Source: Christensenellaceae bacterium
GTDB lineage: Bacteria; Bacillota; Clostridia; Christensenellales; CAG-138
Assembly (NCBI GenBank): GCA_031261085.1
Contig: JAISKB010000010.1
Span: 1 to 44,744, forward strand
Length of the DNA stretch: 44,744 nt
Direction: 5' to 3'
Shown: piece after piece, positions 33,157 through 40,909 of the stretch
How the letters are laid out: every line of letters starts with the position of its first letter
Position numbering within the stretch: the first letter of the stretch is position 1
Notes under the pieces: model-generated
The model's database searches: none
Told to the model about the DNA's origin: nothing
Seen by the model: the letters and a program-made list of their open reading frames with translations, nothing else
Position numbers and translations under genes: made by a program

Positions 33157-33849
33157 TTACGGTTCCTCCGATAATGGCCCACCAATAATCTCTTCTAAAA
33201 GTTCTTTAGGAATAGAGGCGTATTCAGAAGAATAGTTCTTTTTAAGTAATACCTGAATGAAATATTGGTCACCATCTTGCATGATATCATGCCCCGAAGC
33301 AAATTCAGGAATGCTATTACTGCTTAATAGCAACGTATACTTCAGTCTTCCGGTACTATTAATTTTTTCGCCATTCAGTATTATATCGAGCACATTGCTA
33401 ATCGTATCATCATTTATGTTATATTCTTGGCGTAAATAATGGAAACCTGGCCTAACTACAAGATTCACACCATCAATCGTATCGTTGGATAGCTCTGGAA
33501 AAGCCAATCCTTTCTTATACAAAATATACCACGGCAAATTTTCGAAATCGGTCCATTTGTGCACAGGTTCAACTTGCATTACAGGAGTATCTCCAAATTC
33601 ATAAATCTTATATTTTCTCCTGTTGTTGGACGTAGTTCCAATGAATTCACTTTCCGATGTCGCCTCAGGCTTACTTGTCCATAATGTCATAGTAGCATCT
33701 ATATACTCTTCGTCATCAACAAAAAGGTGCATGCCATCATCCATAATGTATATCTGAAAACGATTATCTTCTTTTGAGCAGTTAACCAACATGCCCAAAA
33801 AGCTGAATATTAACGCAAAAAGCAAAACTTGCTTAATAATCCCTTTCAC
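33157..33849 (-). CDS. putative immunity lipoprotein, short type (paralogue)
   Basis: This 230-residue lipoprotein (hydrophobic leader, Cys24 in MLVNC) has the order of elements of the 240-residue neighbour: MHLFVDDEEYIDATMTLW, EFIGTTSNNRRKYKIYEFG, LSNDTIDGVNLVV, and a C-terminal IPKELLEEIIGGP. Start is GTG 33849 with AGGAGG 8 bases before it. It is preceded by an Rhs core scrap (33873-33942). Function is inferred from context only. Confidence 0.65.
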   Translation of the reverse strand: MKGIIKQVLLFALIFSFLGMLVNCSKEDNRFQIYIMDDGMHLFVDDEEYIDATMTLWTSKPEATSESEFIGTTSNNRRKYKIYEFGDTPVMQVEPVHKWTDFENLPWYILYKKGLAFPELSNDTIDGVNLVVRPGFHYLRQEYNINDDTISNVLDIILNGEKINSTGRLKYTLLLSSNSIPEFASGHDIMQDGDQYFIQVLLKKNYSSEYASIPKELLEEIIGGPLSEEP

Positions 33850-33865
33850 TATAAGCCTCCTGTAA

Positions 33866-33945
33866 AATCTTCAACTCGCCGCAACCGTCCCCTCCTCCTT
33901 TAGGTCGCCGTTCTTGTTGTAAGTATAATAGGTATTGCCCTCGTC
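33866..33945 (-). pseudogene. Rhs YD-repeat remnant (duplicate)
   Basis: Reads EGNTYYTYNKNGDLKEEGTV then AAS and a stop. Near-identical to the scrap at 33051-33120. Confidence 0.75.
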
Positions 33946-33947
33946 AT

Positions 33948-34247
33948 TCAATATCCTTCATAAACAACTTCAAAATACAAACCTTTATCGGAAAGCCGTT
34001 GAATATGGTCAATGGCTTTTTGATATATTTTATCAGGCTCACCATCGTAACTATAATCTGTACTAAATTCCAAAAATGGTTGTATCCCATCATTGCCAAT
34101 AAGTTTAAATGCATCTAACCCATATATCTTTTTGTCTATATTTTTGCAAAATTTTATAACATCAACAGCATCCTGAGGATGGTACATTATTATTCCTCCC
34201 TTATAGGATACTGCCTTTGTGGCAAACACATCTTTTACTAAATCCAT
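33948..34247 (-). CDS. candidate immunity protein (99 aa)
   Basis: This small cytoplasmic protein contains KKIYGLDAFKLIGNDGIQPF and LEFSTDYSYDGEPDKIYQKA, ending LSDKGLYFEVVYEGY. It recalls small immunity families of polymorphic toxins (an Imm40-like resemblance, low confidence). Its ATG overlaps the TAA of a toxin tail fragment (34247-34370) in a TAATG junction, the usual toxin-immunity arrangement. AGGAGGTGG is upstream, inside the toxin tail. Confidence 0.65.
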   Translation of the reverse strand: MDLVKDVFATKAVSYKGGIIMYHPQDAVDVIKFCKNIDKKIYGLDAFKLIGNDGIQPFLEFSTDYSYDGEPDKIYQKAIDHIQRLSDKGLYFEVVYEGY

Positions 34248-34370
34248 TATTTTCCACCTCCTGGTACAAAAGGATTAACGATGGTCGAATCAGGAATCCA
34301 GCCCGCATTACCATATTCACTTATTTGAACAACCTTTCCAGTGGCATTTTCTACCGTTCGTTGCCATAGA
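34247..34370 (-). pseudogene. C-terminal fragment of a lost Rhs toxin
   Basis: The open frame reads SNLWQRTVENATGKVVQISE then YGNAGWIPDSTIVNPFVP and GGGK, then TAA. No start is present and its upstream part was replaced by the neighbouring immunity gene. It is the tail of a toxin whose immunity gene (33948-34247) is retained. Confidence 0.6.
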
Positions 34371-34622
34371 TTACTTACACAGGAACATTTCCCCAATAAT
34401 ATCAATTAAGTTTTCAAGCCTTATGCCATATTCGTTTGGCTCTGAATCTAGTTCCATACCCTCTCGACAAAATTCATTTCCTATGGATTGCCTTATTTTG
34501 TTACCTAGTTCCGAATCAATCTGAACAAGTTCTTTAGATTCAATAACTTGCAATAACTCCGGTTTGTAATGATTTAGGCAAGCCCGCAATAACTCCAAGT
34601 TTTCATTGTCCAATTGTATCAT
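34371..34622 (-). CDS. candidate immunity protein (83 aa), family A
   Basis: Starts MIQLDNENLELLRACLNHYK and ends with IGNEFCREGMELDSEPNEYG then IRLENLIDIIGEMFLCK. The second half aligns by eye with the protein at 35584-35847 (IGSELAEKGFDENWAPNTYG, NRLNDLHEVIGWFLF), so the two form one family with a shared G-x-RL-x-L-x-x-x-IG core. GAGGTGG precedes the start. It lies 12 bases after another immunity-like gene with no toxin scrap between. Confidence 0.65.
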   Translation of the reverse strand: MIQLDNENLELLRACLNHYKPELLQVIESKELVQIDSELGNKIRQSIGNEFCREGMELDSEPNEYGIRLENLIDIIGEMFLCK

Positions 34623-34634
34623 TTTCTAGCCACC

Positions 34635-34889
34635 TCACCGTAATCCATTTGAATTCGTTCCCCAAGTTGTTACTACAATAATATCGGGGCTTCCTTTTTC
34701 CCATGTGGTATCCCAATCACGCAAATGAGTATGACACATATCCGTTTTATCCGCCACTGCGCTATGTTCTTTATGAACATGCAATAAAAAATCAATTAAA
34801 TTGCTTAACTCATTCAAATTACATTGAAAGGTCGTCTCTTCTAGTTGTAACAATGCATCACTGTGAGATTGATATCCATATATTTTCAT
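34635..34889 (-). CDS. candidate immunity protein (84 aa)
   Basis: Starts MKIYGYQSHSDALLQLEETT and has NLNELSNLIDFLLHVHKEH and the motif THLRDWD followed by DIIVV near the end. It resembles small Imm families found after Rhs/CDI toxins (an Imm32-like resemblance, low confidence). ATG 34889 is chosen over longer starts because GGGAGGTG lies about 11 bases upstream and the preceding frame belongs to a toxin tail ending in TAG two bases before it. Confidence 0.65.
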   Translation of the reverse strand: MKIYGYQSHSDALLQLEETTFQCNLNELSNLIDFLLHVHKEHSAVADKTDMCHTHLRDWDTTWEKGSPDIIVVTTWGTNSNGLR

Positions 34890-34891
34890 TT

Positions 34892-34990
34892 CTATTTTGG
34901 CACCTCCCATCCGTTTCTTGTAAGCCAGTTTGCTATCTTGTTTGTTATATTTGGAGTCCCGTTGCCCTTGGCATCGTAGCCATATGTTTA
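34892..34990 (-). pseudogene. C-terminal fragment of another Rhs toxin
   Basis: The open frame reads YGYDAKGNGTPNITNKIANW then LTRNGWEVPK and TAG, ending 2 bases before the immunity-like gene at 34635-34889. Stops close the frame upstream. The family of the toxin is not recognisable from this tail. Confidence 0.55.
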
Positions 34991-35037
34991 TTATTCCCAT
35001 GCGTTGCAAGGGTTTGACTATGATGTTATAATCGGCA

Positions 35038-35439
35038 TTATTGCAATTTTACTTTTTCATCAACTCTATACTCTACATTGTCTAAACTAATCTCTCCATT
35101 AAAATCCGTTAAATCCATATTATTTATATCTAGTAAAGCAACATATCCATCTATAACATGCAACAAAATATTTACGACATTTTGAGTGGATTGTTTAGCA
35201 AGAATCTCAATAGGTACCCTAACATTATAAGGATATCTTTCGCAACTATTAGGCTTGAATTTTACATCAAGATACTCATACTCCCCCTTAAGTTCATATT
35301 CCGCGCCCATAAGCTGTTTAACGATAATATCTTTACCCAAAAAATCTACAGCCAGCAGTGTATTTACCCAGAAGTTAATTTTTTCATAAGGGTACTTGTC
35401 ATTTTCGTGTGAATAGTTATTTAATAAAATATGTTCCAA
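35038..35439 (-). CDS. candidate immunity protein (133 aa)
   Basis: This cytoplasmic protein contains YPYEKINFWVNTLLAVDFLG, EYLDVKFKPNSCERYPYNVR, VPIEILAKQSTQNVVNILLH and an acidic C-terminus. I do not recognise a family. TTG 35439 is used as start because AGGAGGTG lies 9 bases before it. It directly follows an Rhs core scrap (35447-35575), so it was probably left behind after loss of its toxin. Confidence 0.6.
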   Translation of the reverse strand: MEHILLNNYSHENDKYPYEKINFWVNTLLAVDFLGKDIIVKQLMGAEYELKGEYEYLDVKFKPNSCERYPYNVRVPIEILAKQSTQNVVNILLHVIDGYVALLDINNMDLTDFNGEISLDNVEYRVDEKVKLQ

Positions 35440-35446
35440 CGTTAAT

Positions 35447-35575
35447 CACCTCCTCACTTCTTTTAAAAGCTCGATAAGATAGCTCATCCCCGTACCAGCG
35501 TCGTAGTCCTCAGCATTGTACCCATATGCGTCCCACATACCAGCTTGCCCTCTTTGACCTACTCGGCTTCCGTGA
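35447..35575 (-). pseudogene. Rhs core scrap
   Basis: Reads QAGMWDAYGYNAEDYDAGTG then MSYL, as in the intact copies, but continues IELLKEVRR and a stop. Recombination has joined the Rhs core to an unrelated tail of nine residues. Confidence 0.75.
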
Positions 35576-35583
35576 ATTCCTCA

Positions 35584-35847
35584 TTAATTATTTTGTTCTG
35601 GCCAAAACAAAAACCATCCTATTACTTCATGTAAGTCATTTAATCGATTTCCGTAGGTATTCGGAGCCCAGTTTTCATCAAAACCCTTTTCTGCCAACTC
35701 ACTTCCAATCAATTCACGAAGCTGATTATATTGTTCGTCCGAGAAATCTTTGATCGATTTTTCATTTAAATCTTTCAATAGATTTATATCATTTCTAGCA
35801 CAGTATTTTAACAGTTCCATTTGTTCTGCATTAATTTTATTTTTCAT
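35584..35847 (-). CDS. candidate immunity protein (87 aa), family A
   Basis: Starts MKNKINAEQMELLKYCARND and ends IGSELAEKGFDENWAPNTYG, NRLNDLHEVIGWFLFWPEQN N. It is a paralogue of the 83-residue protein at 34371-34622. ATG 35847 has GGAGG upstream. Upstream of it an 18-residue toxin tail (AYFSAKFIEGTAAWRIP, then stop, 35849-35905) overlaps the ribosome site. Confidence 0.65.
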   Translation of the reverse strand: MKNKINAEQMELLKYCARNDINLLKDLNEKSIKDFSDEQYNQLRELIGSELAEKGFDENWAPNTYGNRLNDLHEVIGWFLFWPEQNN

Positions 35848-35905
35848 ACTATGGGATCCTCCATGCAGCAGTTCCTTCAATAAACTTAGCGGAAAAGTAT
35901 GCTAT

Positions 35906-36172
35906 TCATATTTCAATTGCCTCCCATTCTCCTCTCCCTTCATCGGTCATTTCAAACCAAAAATCATTGATGTTTTCTACAAGTAGTGATTCAACTACCC
36001 CAAGAGGAGGATACACAATGGTTATTTTATTTTCTTTCCAAAGGGTATCTAATAATTTAGCAACAGCCTCCTTTGTAGCAAAAATATTAAGGAACTCCAA
36101 ATACTCACATATCTGTTTTATGGATTCTCCATCATCTGATAGTGCGTCCAAAATTGCTTCGCGTAAAGTCAT
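35906..36172 (-). CDS. candidate immunity protein (88 aa)
   Basis: Contains TLREAILDALSDDGESIKQI, a helical middle (NIFATKEAVAKLLDTLWKEN) and an acidic end (DFWFEMTDEGRGEWEAIEI). The helices read like a small winged-helix fold. Start is one of two nearby ATGs (36178 or 36172); AAGGAGG gives better spacing to 36172. It follows the toxin tail 36186-36371, so it is the likely cognate immunity gene of that lost toxin. Confidence 0.6.
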   Translation of the reverse strand: MTLREAILDALSDDGESIKQICEYLEFLNIFATKEAVAKLLDTLWKENKITIVYPPLGVVESLLVENINDFWFEMTDEGRGEWEAIEI

Positions 36173-36185
36173 TGTCATCGCCTCC

Positions 36186-36371
36186 TTATTGTTTGCCATA
36201 AGGTCTGTAATGAGGTGTTTCTATAAATTTACCACTTGCGTCAGTCAAGGTGTGTTTATATATCGTATCCCCATTTCTATTAGTGAATACTTCTTCAATA
36301 CTCTTGCCGCCAGCATTTCCTTTTTTTGTCGAATCATAGTAAGTCTTGATTGCCCACTTATAACAAATCAC
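36186..36371 (-). pseudogene. C-terminal fragment of an Rhs toxin
   Basis: The frame reads YKWAIKTYYDSTKKGNAGGK, SIEEVFTNRNGDTIYKHTLT, DASGKFIETPHYRPYGKQ, then stop. It overlaps the end of the SUKH immunity gene in another frame and has no start signal. Tails with repeated Asp/Gly/Thr turns and a final HY-x-P-x-GK occur in Rhs effectors, but the enzyme class is unclear. Confidence 0.55.
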
Positions 36372-36915
36372 ACCAAAATTTAATGTGCTCTATCTCGGCG
36401 TCATCAAAATCGCTATATTCCTTAAACCCAAATTCAAGCTCCAAATATTCAATTAAATCCGTTCCGTAACAAATAATATCTGATTGCATAATTGAAAATA
36501 CCGGGCTTTTTTTTTCATTCGAAATAGACGGCATATATCTATGTGAATAAATTGGTATCATCCTTGGGGCATCTTTGTAATAGCGCATAAAAATTTGCAC
36601 CACTTCACTATTCTCTGCAGGGCGCATGCCCCAGTTGTCACACCAAAGAGCATTATGTCTTAAATCAAACAGTAATCCCCGCAGAGGCATTTTAAAAGCT
36701 GTTTTAATTTTCAAAATGTTAGCTGCCTCAAAGTTCCTCCAGTTATAAAACCCTTCTGTTACAGGTAGTGCAACGGAGAATAGGGCCTTCATTTCAGCAG
36801 GAAATGAAAAGTCGTATAACTCTTCTGCCACAGATATCTCTTGGTTTGATAAGCCCGTCTCAAACTCTATCCCGCGATTCTGCAACTTCTTAATGATTTT
36901 CTGGAAATCATCCAT
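36358..36915 (-). CDS. SUKH (SMI1/KNR4-like) immunity protein
   Basis: This 185-residue protein has the SUKH layout: an N-terminal helix, then GLSNQEISVAEELYDFSFPA, EMKALFSVALPVTEGFYNWR, a middle with LLFDLRHNALWCDNWG, and the C-terminal IPIYSHRYMPS ... PVFSIMQSDIICYGTDLIEY. SUKH proteins commonly neutralise cytoplasmic nuclease toxins. It starts 12 bases after the barnase-like Rhs tip (36928-37944) and is its likely cognate immunity. ATG 36915 follows GAGAGGG. Confidence 0.88.
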   Translation of the reverse strand: MDDFQKIIKKLQNRGIEFETGLSNQEISVAEELYDFSFPAEMKALFSVALPVTEGFYNWRNFEAANILKIKTAFKMPLRGLLFDLRHNALWCDNWGMRPAENSEVVQIFMRYYKDAPRMIPIYSHRYMPSISNEKKSPVFSIMQSDIICYGTDLIEYLELEFGFKEYSDFDDAEIEHIKFWCDLL

Positions 36916-36927
36916 GCCAATACCCTC

Positions 36928-37944
36928 TCAATCAATCCTAGTAAACGTTTGATAGTGATTATTAGTATACCAAACAGAGCCATCATCGCCAATAACAATT
37001 CGTTCTGCCCCGCGGTTTTGGCCCGAAACCTGCGGATTAATATCATATTCTCTATAAGCAGTTCCGTCTGGCAGTTTTTGGCCTCCATTCACTGCTTCAT
37101 TTCTAAATAGCTCTCCACCTTTATATCCTTCTGGCGGCAAACCATTATTGTTTTTAATCTCATCTGCAATCTTATAGGCTTTATCAGGAACTCTTCCTTT
37201 CGCTCCACTTCCCTTCTCCAACGCCTTACTAAGATTTTGCAAATCTTCACTGAAGCCTGAAAGTCCAATTTTCACAAGAGCCGTACCCAGCGCCGTTGCC
37301 GCTAACGCAACCACCAATGCCACTTCTGGCACACCCGTTGCTAAGGCTGCGCCTCCCGTCCCTACGGTCACTCCTCCACCAACAAACAGCATCTCCAAGG
37401 CTGCATATAGCGCTGCCGCGCCGCCCACAATTTCCACAATGTCTCTCGTCACTGCCAATACGGCGGCTAAAATTTCGTGTTCTTCCAAGAAGTCACCGAT
37501 TGTTCTTTGTACTCCAATCTGTTTCGCTTTCACTAAGGCAATGATTGTGAGCATCCTCGCCATCAATTCCATCATCGAATCAGTCGGGCTGCACTTCGCG
37601 TGCCCGCTGGGATCTGTATACGCTACCGGGTTCCCCTCGACATACCCTCTTAGGTTCAAACTCGCCGGGTTAAATATATTCCCCTTCACGGTATCCTCTG
37701 TAATAAACGCCCCAACTTCAATGCTCAAATACCTCGCCCGTAAGTAACTCATCCCCGTACCGGCGTCGTAATCCTCCGCATTAAACCCGTATGCATCCCA
37801 CATGCTCGCCTGCGCCCTGCGCGTGCTCGGCGCTAAACTACCGCCAGTCAGCGTTTCTCCATACGGCTCATAAGAATGGCTAAGCTGCACAGCATTGCTG
37901 CCGGTATCCAGCAGCATACTCGCGCTGCCCCGGCCATCATTCAC
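36928..37944 (-). CDS. orphan Rhs tip with barnase-like RNase toxin
   Basis: The 338-residue frame starts (GTG) inside an Rhs core segment ending at YVEGNPVAYTDPSGH (about 101-115). A hydrophobic region of some 70 residues (about 155-225, Ala/Val/Gly-rich) may insert into the target membrane. The C-terminal domain (from about 250) is a microbial ribonuclease: GYKGGELFRNEAV, KLPDGTAYREYDINP (Glu299), NRGAERIVIG (Arg), WYTNNHYQTFTRI (His330), the catalytic Glu-Arg-His of barnase. The Rhs homology extends to 37965, with a stop codon in frame before it and no ribosome site, so it is a displaced tip, silent until recombined into a full Rhs gene. Confidence 0.88.
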   Translation of the reverse strand: MNDGRGSASMLLDTGSNAVQLSHSYEPYGETLTGGSLAPSTRRAQASMWDAYGFNAEDYDAGTGMSYLRARYLSIEVGAFITEDTVKGNIFNPASLNLRGYVEGNPVAYTDPSGHAKCSPTDSMMELMARMLTIIALVKAKQIGVQRTIGDFLEEHEILAAVLAVTRDIVEIVGGAAALYAALEMLFVGGGVTVGTGGAALATGVPEVALVVALAATALGTALVKIGLSGFSEDLQNLSKALEKGSGAKGRVPDKAYKIADEIKNNNGLPPEGYKGGELFRNEAVNGGQKLPDGTAYREYDINPQVSGQNRGAERIVIGDDGSVWYTNNHYQTFTRID

Positions 37945-37989
37945 ATATTGGCCGTGGGTGCGGGGAATGGCTCAGAGATAATTCTTTAT

Positions 37990-38895
37990 TTAGTTAACTC
38001 CTTCTTGCGACATGTCCGCTACCCAAACCATGTTGTTGGGCAACTGCCAGTCTTCCTTAAGAATGGATTGATTATCTTGGCTTAGCTTTGCTATCACCGT
38101 GAAACCAAATGCAGAATCTGAACGTACTATAACAAGATGCGTATCTTGTGAAACGCTTCCAATTTTATCAGCATCTGAATCTGGCAGTGCGCTATCGTCC
38201 GCATTAAGTATAACATAAAAGAGACCTTCTCCTAAATCTTTATATCCTGATACAAACCTTTCTCTCCCCCAATAGTCTGTCTGCTCAATGTAATACACGC
38301 CGTCTTTGCATAAAACATCTCCAAATGGATGTAAATAATCCTCGTCGCTATTCGGAATAGATATTCCCAGCATTTGTTCCGTAAACATATTCCCAGAACT
38401 TGCGGATACCAAGCTCTGCCCATCGTCAATGCTATCCGCACCATAAACATATCGACTATCTTGCTGCCCCCAATCACTACGCGCATACATCGGGAAATAC
38501 CCATCGCTATAATAGTAAATGGCAAGCAGCGTCAGAATATCATTTTTGGTTAAATCTTGTGCAAAATAGAACCGATCCGTTTGAGCAACTAAATATGCTA
38601 AAACAGAAATATTTTGCATCTCAGATTTCGTCAAGCCATCAGGTTCTTGATCATTCTCAAGCATCAAAACATTCCACCATCGATTTAATGCTTGCTGATA
38701 TTCGATAGTGCCCTTGTCTTGTAGATGTACAGCGGCTTCCAAGCGGGATAGTTCGCTGCGCTTTCCAGTTTGATTAACCCTTTGAATTGTCGCTTCATCC
38801 AATACGCCATGCGTTGTTGAAGCCTGTTCGTTGCTTCTGCAACTCATAAACAAGCACACAGGTATAAGAATTAAAATGAAAGCAACCCTTTTCAT
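37990..38895 (-). CDS. putative immunity lipoprotein, long type (1)
   Basis: This 301-residue lipoprotein (Cys19, LFMSC) has an N-terminal helical part with LQDKGTIEYQQALNRWWNVL and a C-terminal domain. That domain shares with three other genes here (39902, 40984, 42141) the pattern G-Y-x-x-LG-x-x-[LMV]-[FY]-[YF]-V followed by HL-[IV]-[VI]-x-R-[SA]-D-x-x-x-GF: YKDLGEGLFYVIL and HLVIVRSDSAFGFTVIAK. It ends WQLPNNMVWVADMSQ, like the 335-residue paralogue. It directly follows the orphan Rhs-NlpC/P60 tip (38933-39889), so I infer that it protects the wall or precursors from that hydrolase. No known family is recognised. Confidence 0.7.
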   Translation of the reverse strand: MKRVAFILILIPVCLFMSCRSNEQASTTHGVLDEATIQRVNQTGKRSELSRLEAAVHLQDKGTIEYQQALNRWWNVLMLENDQEPDGLTKSEMQNISVLAYLVAQTDRFYFAQDLTKNDILTLLAIYYYSDGYFPMYARSDWGQQDSRYVYGADSIDDGQSLVSASSGNMFTEQMLGISIPNSDEDYLHPFGDVLCKDGVYYIEQTDYWGRERFVSGYKDLGEGLFYVILNADDSALPDSDADKIGSVSQDTHLVIVRSDSAFGFTVIAKLSQDNQSILKEDWQLPNNMVWVADMSQEGVN

Positions 38896-38932
38896 ATCCA
38901 TTTTCTCCATTCTTGATGCTACCATTGATTTA

Positions 38933-39889
38933 TTATTTCTGAGGGCTGACATATGAGTAAATTGCAAACCCCGCACCTTCCCATATGTTACGTTCCACCA
39001 CAGCATCTCTGGATGTACTGGATTCTACCACTTTCCCATTGCCGACATAAACGCCCACATGATGTACTTCCGCTTCCCGGCCACAACTGCAGTCTGGCAT
39101 ATACCAAAAGATCAAATCTCCCTCTTTTAAATCATCCGCACTAATTTCCCAATTTAATTTTTTTGCTAATTGCGCTTGGTAAGCGGCATTTTCTCTTCCC
39201 AAATCAATTCCAATCGCTGCATAGGCCTGTTTTGATAACCGGCTGCATTTCATGCTATTATACTTCATTCCCAACCTAGCTCGTGCGGCTTCAACAATTA
39301 TTGCTCTCTCTTCCGCAGACAAGCCTATTGTGGGGCCCGCTTGATTTACTGCGATTATTGGTGATTTTGGCGGGGAATCTGTTGGCATCGGCGTTGGTTT
39401 AGGGGGTAAGGTTGGTGTTTGTGTTGGTTTAAGCGTAGGCGTAGGCGCAGGAATTGAAGATTTTGGTGCTGAGTACTGTGGCAACAGCACAAATTCAACC
39501 ACATTTCCCGTCCTCACAGTGTAAAATGAATCACCAGACGAATACTCTATTTCAACATAATTGCGGCGCGACGCGTGTCCACTGGGGTCCGTATATGTTA
39601 CCGGATTCCCCTCAACATACCCTCTTAGGTTCAAGCTCGCCGGGTTAAATATGTTTCCCTTATAAGTATCCTCAGTTATAAACCCACCCATGGCAATATT
39701 CAAATACCTCGCCCTAAGGTAGCTCATCCCCGTACCGGCGTCATAATCCTCGGCATTGTACCCATATGCATCCCACATGCTCGCTTGCGCTCTGCGTGTG
39801 CTCGGCGCCAAGTTGCCGCCAGTCAGCGTCTCCCCATACGGCTCATAGTAGTGGCTAGGCTGCACAGCGCTGCTGCCGGTGGACTTCAC
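38933..39889 (-). CDS. orphan Rhs tip with NlpC/P60 toxin
   Basis: The 318-residue frame starts (GTG) inside the Rhs core (SHYYEPYGETLTGGNLAPST), through YVEGNPVTYTDPSGH at about 91-105. A Pro/Thr linker follows (about 146-176). The C-terminal NlpC/P60 domain has KYNSMKCSRLSKQAY (Cys215), DLKEGDLIFW and HHVGVYVGNGKVVES (His276/277). NlpC/P60 enzymes cut peptide cross-links of peptidoglycan. There is no hydrophobic pre-toxin region, unlike the RNase tip. No ribosome site or full core is present, so it is probably a spare tip. The next gene is a lipoprotein, its likely immunity partner. Confidence 0.85.
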   Translation of the reverse strand: MKSTGSSAVQPSHYYEPYGETLTGGNLAPSTRRAQASMWDAYGYNAEDYDAGTGMSYLRARYLNIAMGGFITEDTYKGNIFNPASLNLRGYVEGNPVTYTDPSGHASRRNYVEIEYSSGDSFYTVRTGNVVEFVLLPQYSAPKSSIPAPTPTLKPTQTPTLPPKPTPMPTDSPPKSPIIAVNQAGPTIGLSAEERAIIVEAARARLGMKYNSMKCSRLSKQAYAAIGIDLGRENAAYQAQLAKKLNWEISADDLKEGDLIFWYMPDCSCGREAEVHHVGVYVGNGKVVESSTSRDAVVERNIWEGAGFAIYSYVSPQK

Positions 39890-39901
39890 ACGGCACCATA
39901 T

Positions 39902-40909
39902 TTATTCCACCGTTACTTGCGGCATATCCGTAACCATAACCATGTTATTGGGCAATCCCCATCCATCTTTTATTTTAGGGGCTGATACAATAGCGAAGCC
40001 AAATTCGTTATCGCTTCGTTTAATGATTAAACGCGATGATTTTTCTACAATCTTATCTGGTTCATCGTCATACCTTCCATTGCTCACAGAATAATTGGCC
40101 ACAAAAAACATATCATTGCCAAGATATGCATAATCCTCAATAAAATAAATTGGATCACCATCATCCCAGCGCTCAAAATTCTGAAAATATATGTCCACAT
40201 CAACCCGATTTATATACTTCTCATAACCCGGATTATCCTCAGCCAGATTTTTTTGTTCCACATCCCAATCAGTATACCACTGGCGCGCTTCTTCTTGACC
40301 TTTTTCCACAATACCCGTTGTATCAATTTGAAACAAATCGCATGTCAACCGCTCGACTACATCAGCAGAAACAACAACAAAGTCATTCTCTTTTTCGAAA
40401 ATAGGATAGGCTGTATTAGCACTGAGATCTCTTACGTCAAGAAAGTAGCAATCATTATAATAAGCCGCTATATACGACAATAATTTATTAGGAAAAGCTT
40501 CCTCTGCAAAGAAAAACGAATATCCTCCCCATCCGCTTATATTCGCTATGTATGTTGCCTGTTCCAATTCCTTCTCCGTTAAAATAGCCCTCTTATCGTC
40601 ATGCGCGTCTGTAATCAGTGTTTCCCACCATTGATCTAAAACTTCGGCACTCTCCGGCGCTTGGCTGCCGCCAAGCGCAAAGATACCTTCTTTCAATATC
40701 TGTAAAGCACGTTCCTTTTGATTATGCGCCAAAAATTCTTCCGCTTGCTCAATATAGTGGTTTGGTGTTTTACTCTCCTCATTAATTATTTCGAGTGAAA
40801 GCATCGATGGGACAATACTCTCTTTTTTTGCGCACCCAAATGTAACCGCTATTGTCAGCCCACTGATAAGCAAGGATAGGATTTTAAACAAAAAACTTTT
40901 ATGCCTCAT
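39902..40909 (-). CDS. putative immunity lipoprotein, long type (2)
   Basis: This 335-residue lipoprotein (Cys26, VTFGC) has the family N-part: HYIEQAEEFLAHNQKERALQ, ILKEGIFALGGSQAPESAEV and WWETL. Its C-part carries YAYLGNDMFFVANY and RLIIKRSDNEFGFAIV and ends WGLPNNMVMVTDMPQ. The first 90 or so residues are almost identical to the next paralogue (40984-42066), but the middle differs strongly. ATG 40909 is used because GAGG lies 8 bases upstream; a GTG 9 bases earlier is the alternative. Function as immunity is inferred. Confidence 0.7.
   Translation of the reverse strand: MRHKSFLFKILSLLISGLTIAVTFGCAKKESIVPSMLSLEIINEESKTPNHYIEQAEEFLAHNQKERALQILKEGIFALGGSQAPESAEVLDQWWETLITDAHDDKRAILTEKELEQATYIANISGWGGYSFFFAEEAFPNKLLSYIAAYYNDCYFLDVRDLSANTAYPIFEKENDFVVVSADVVERLTCDLFQIDTTGIVEKGQEEARQWYTDWDVEQKNLAEDNPGYEKYINRVDVDIYFQNFERWDDGDPIYFIEDYAYLGNDMFFVANYSVSNGRYDDEPDKIVEKSSRLIIKRSDNEFGFAIVSAPKIKDGWGLPNNMVMVTDMPQVTVE

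Noticed and set aside
33363..33439. Small + strand frames within the lipoprotein genes
   Set aside because: Phe/Ser/Leu-rich antisense frames of AT-rich genes without ribosome sites.
36186..36371. Independent 61-residue gene
   Set aside because: No ribosome site; its start lies inside the SUKH gene end and its sequence reads as a toxin tail. Kept as a pseudogene fragment.
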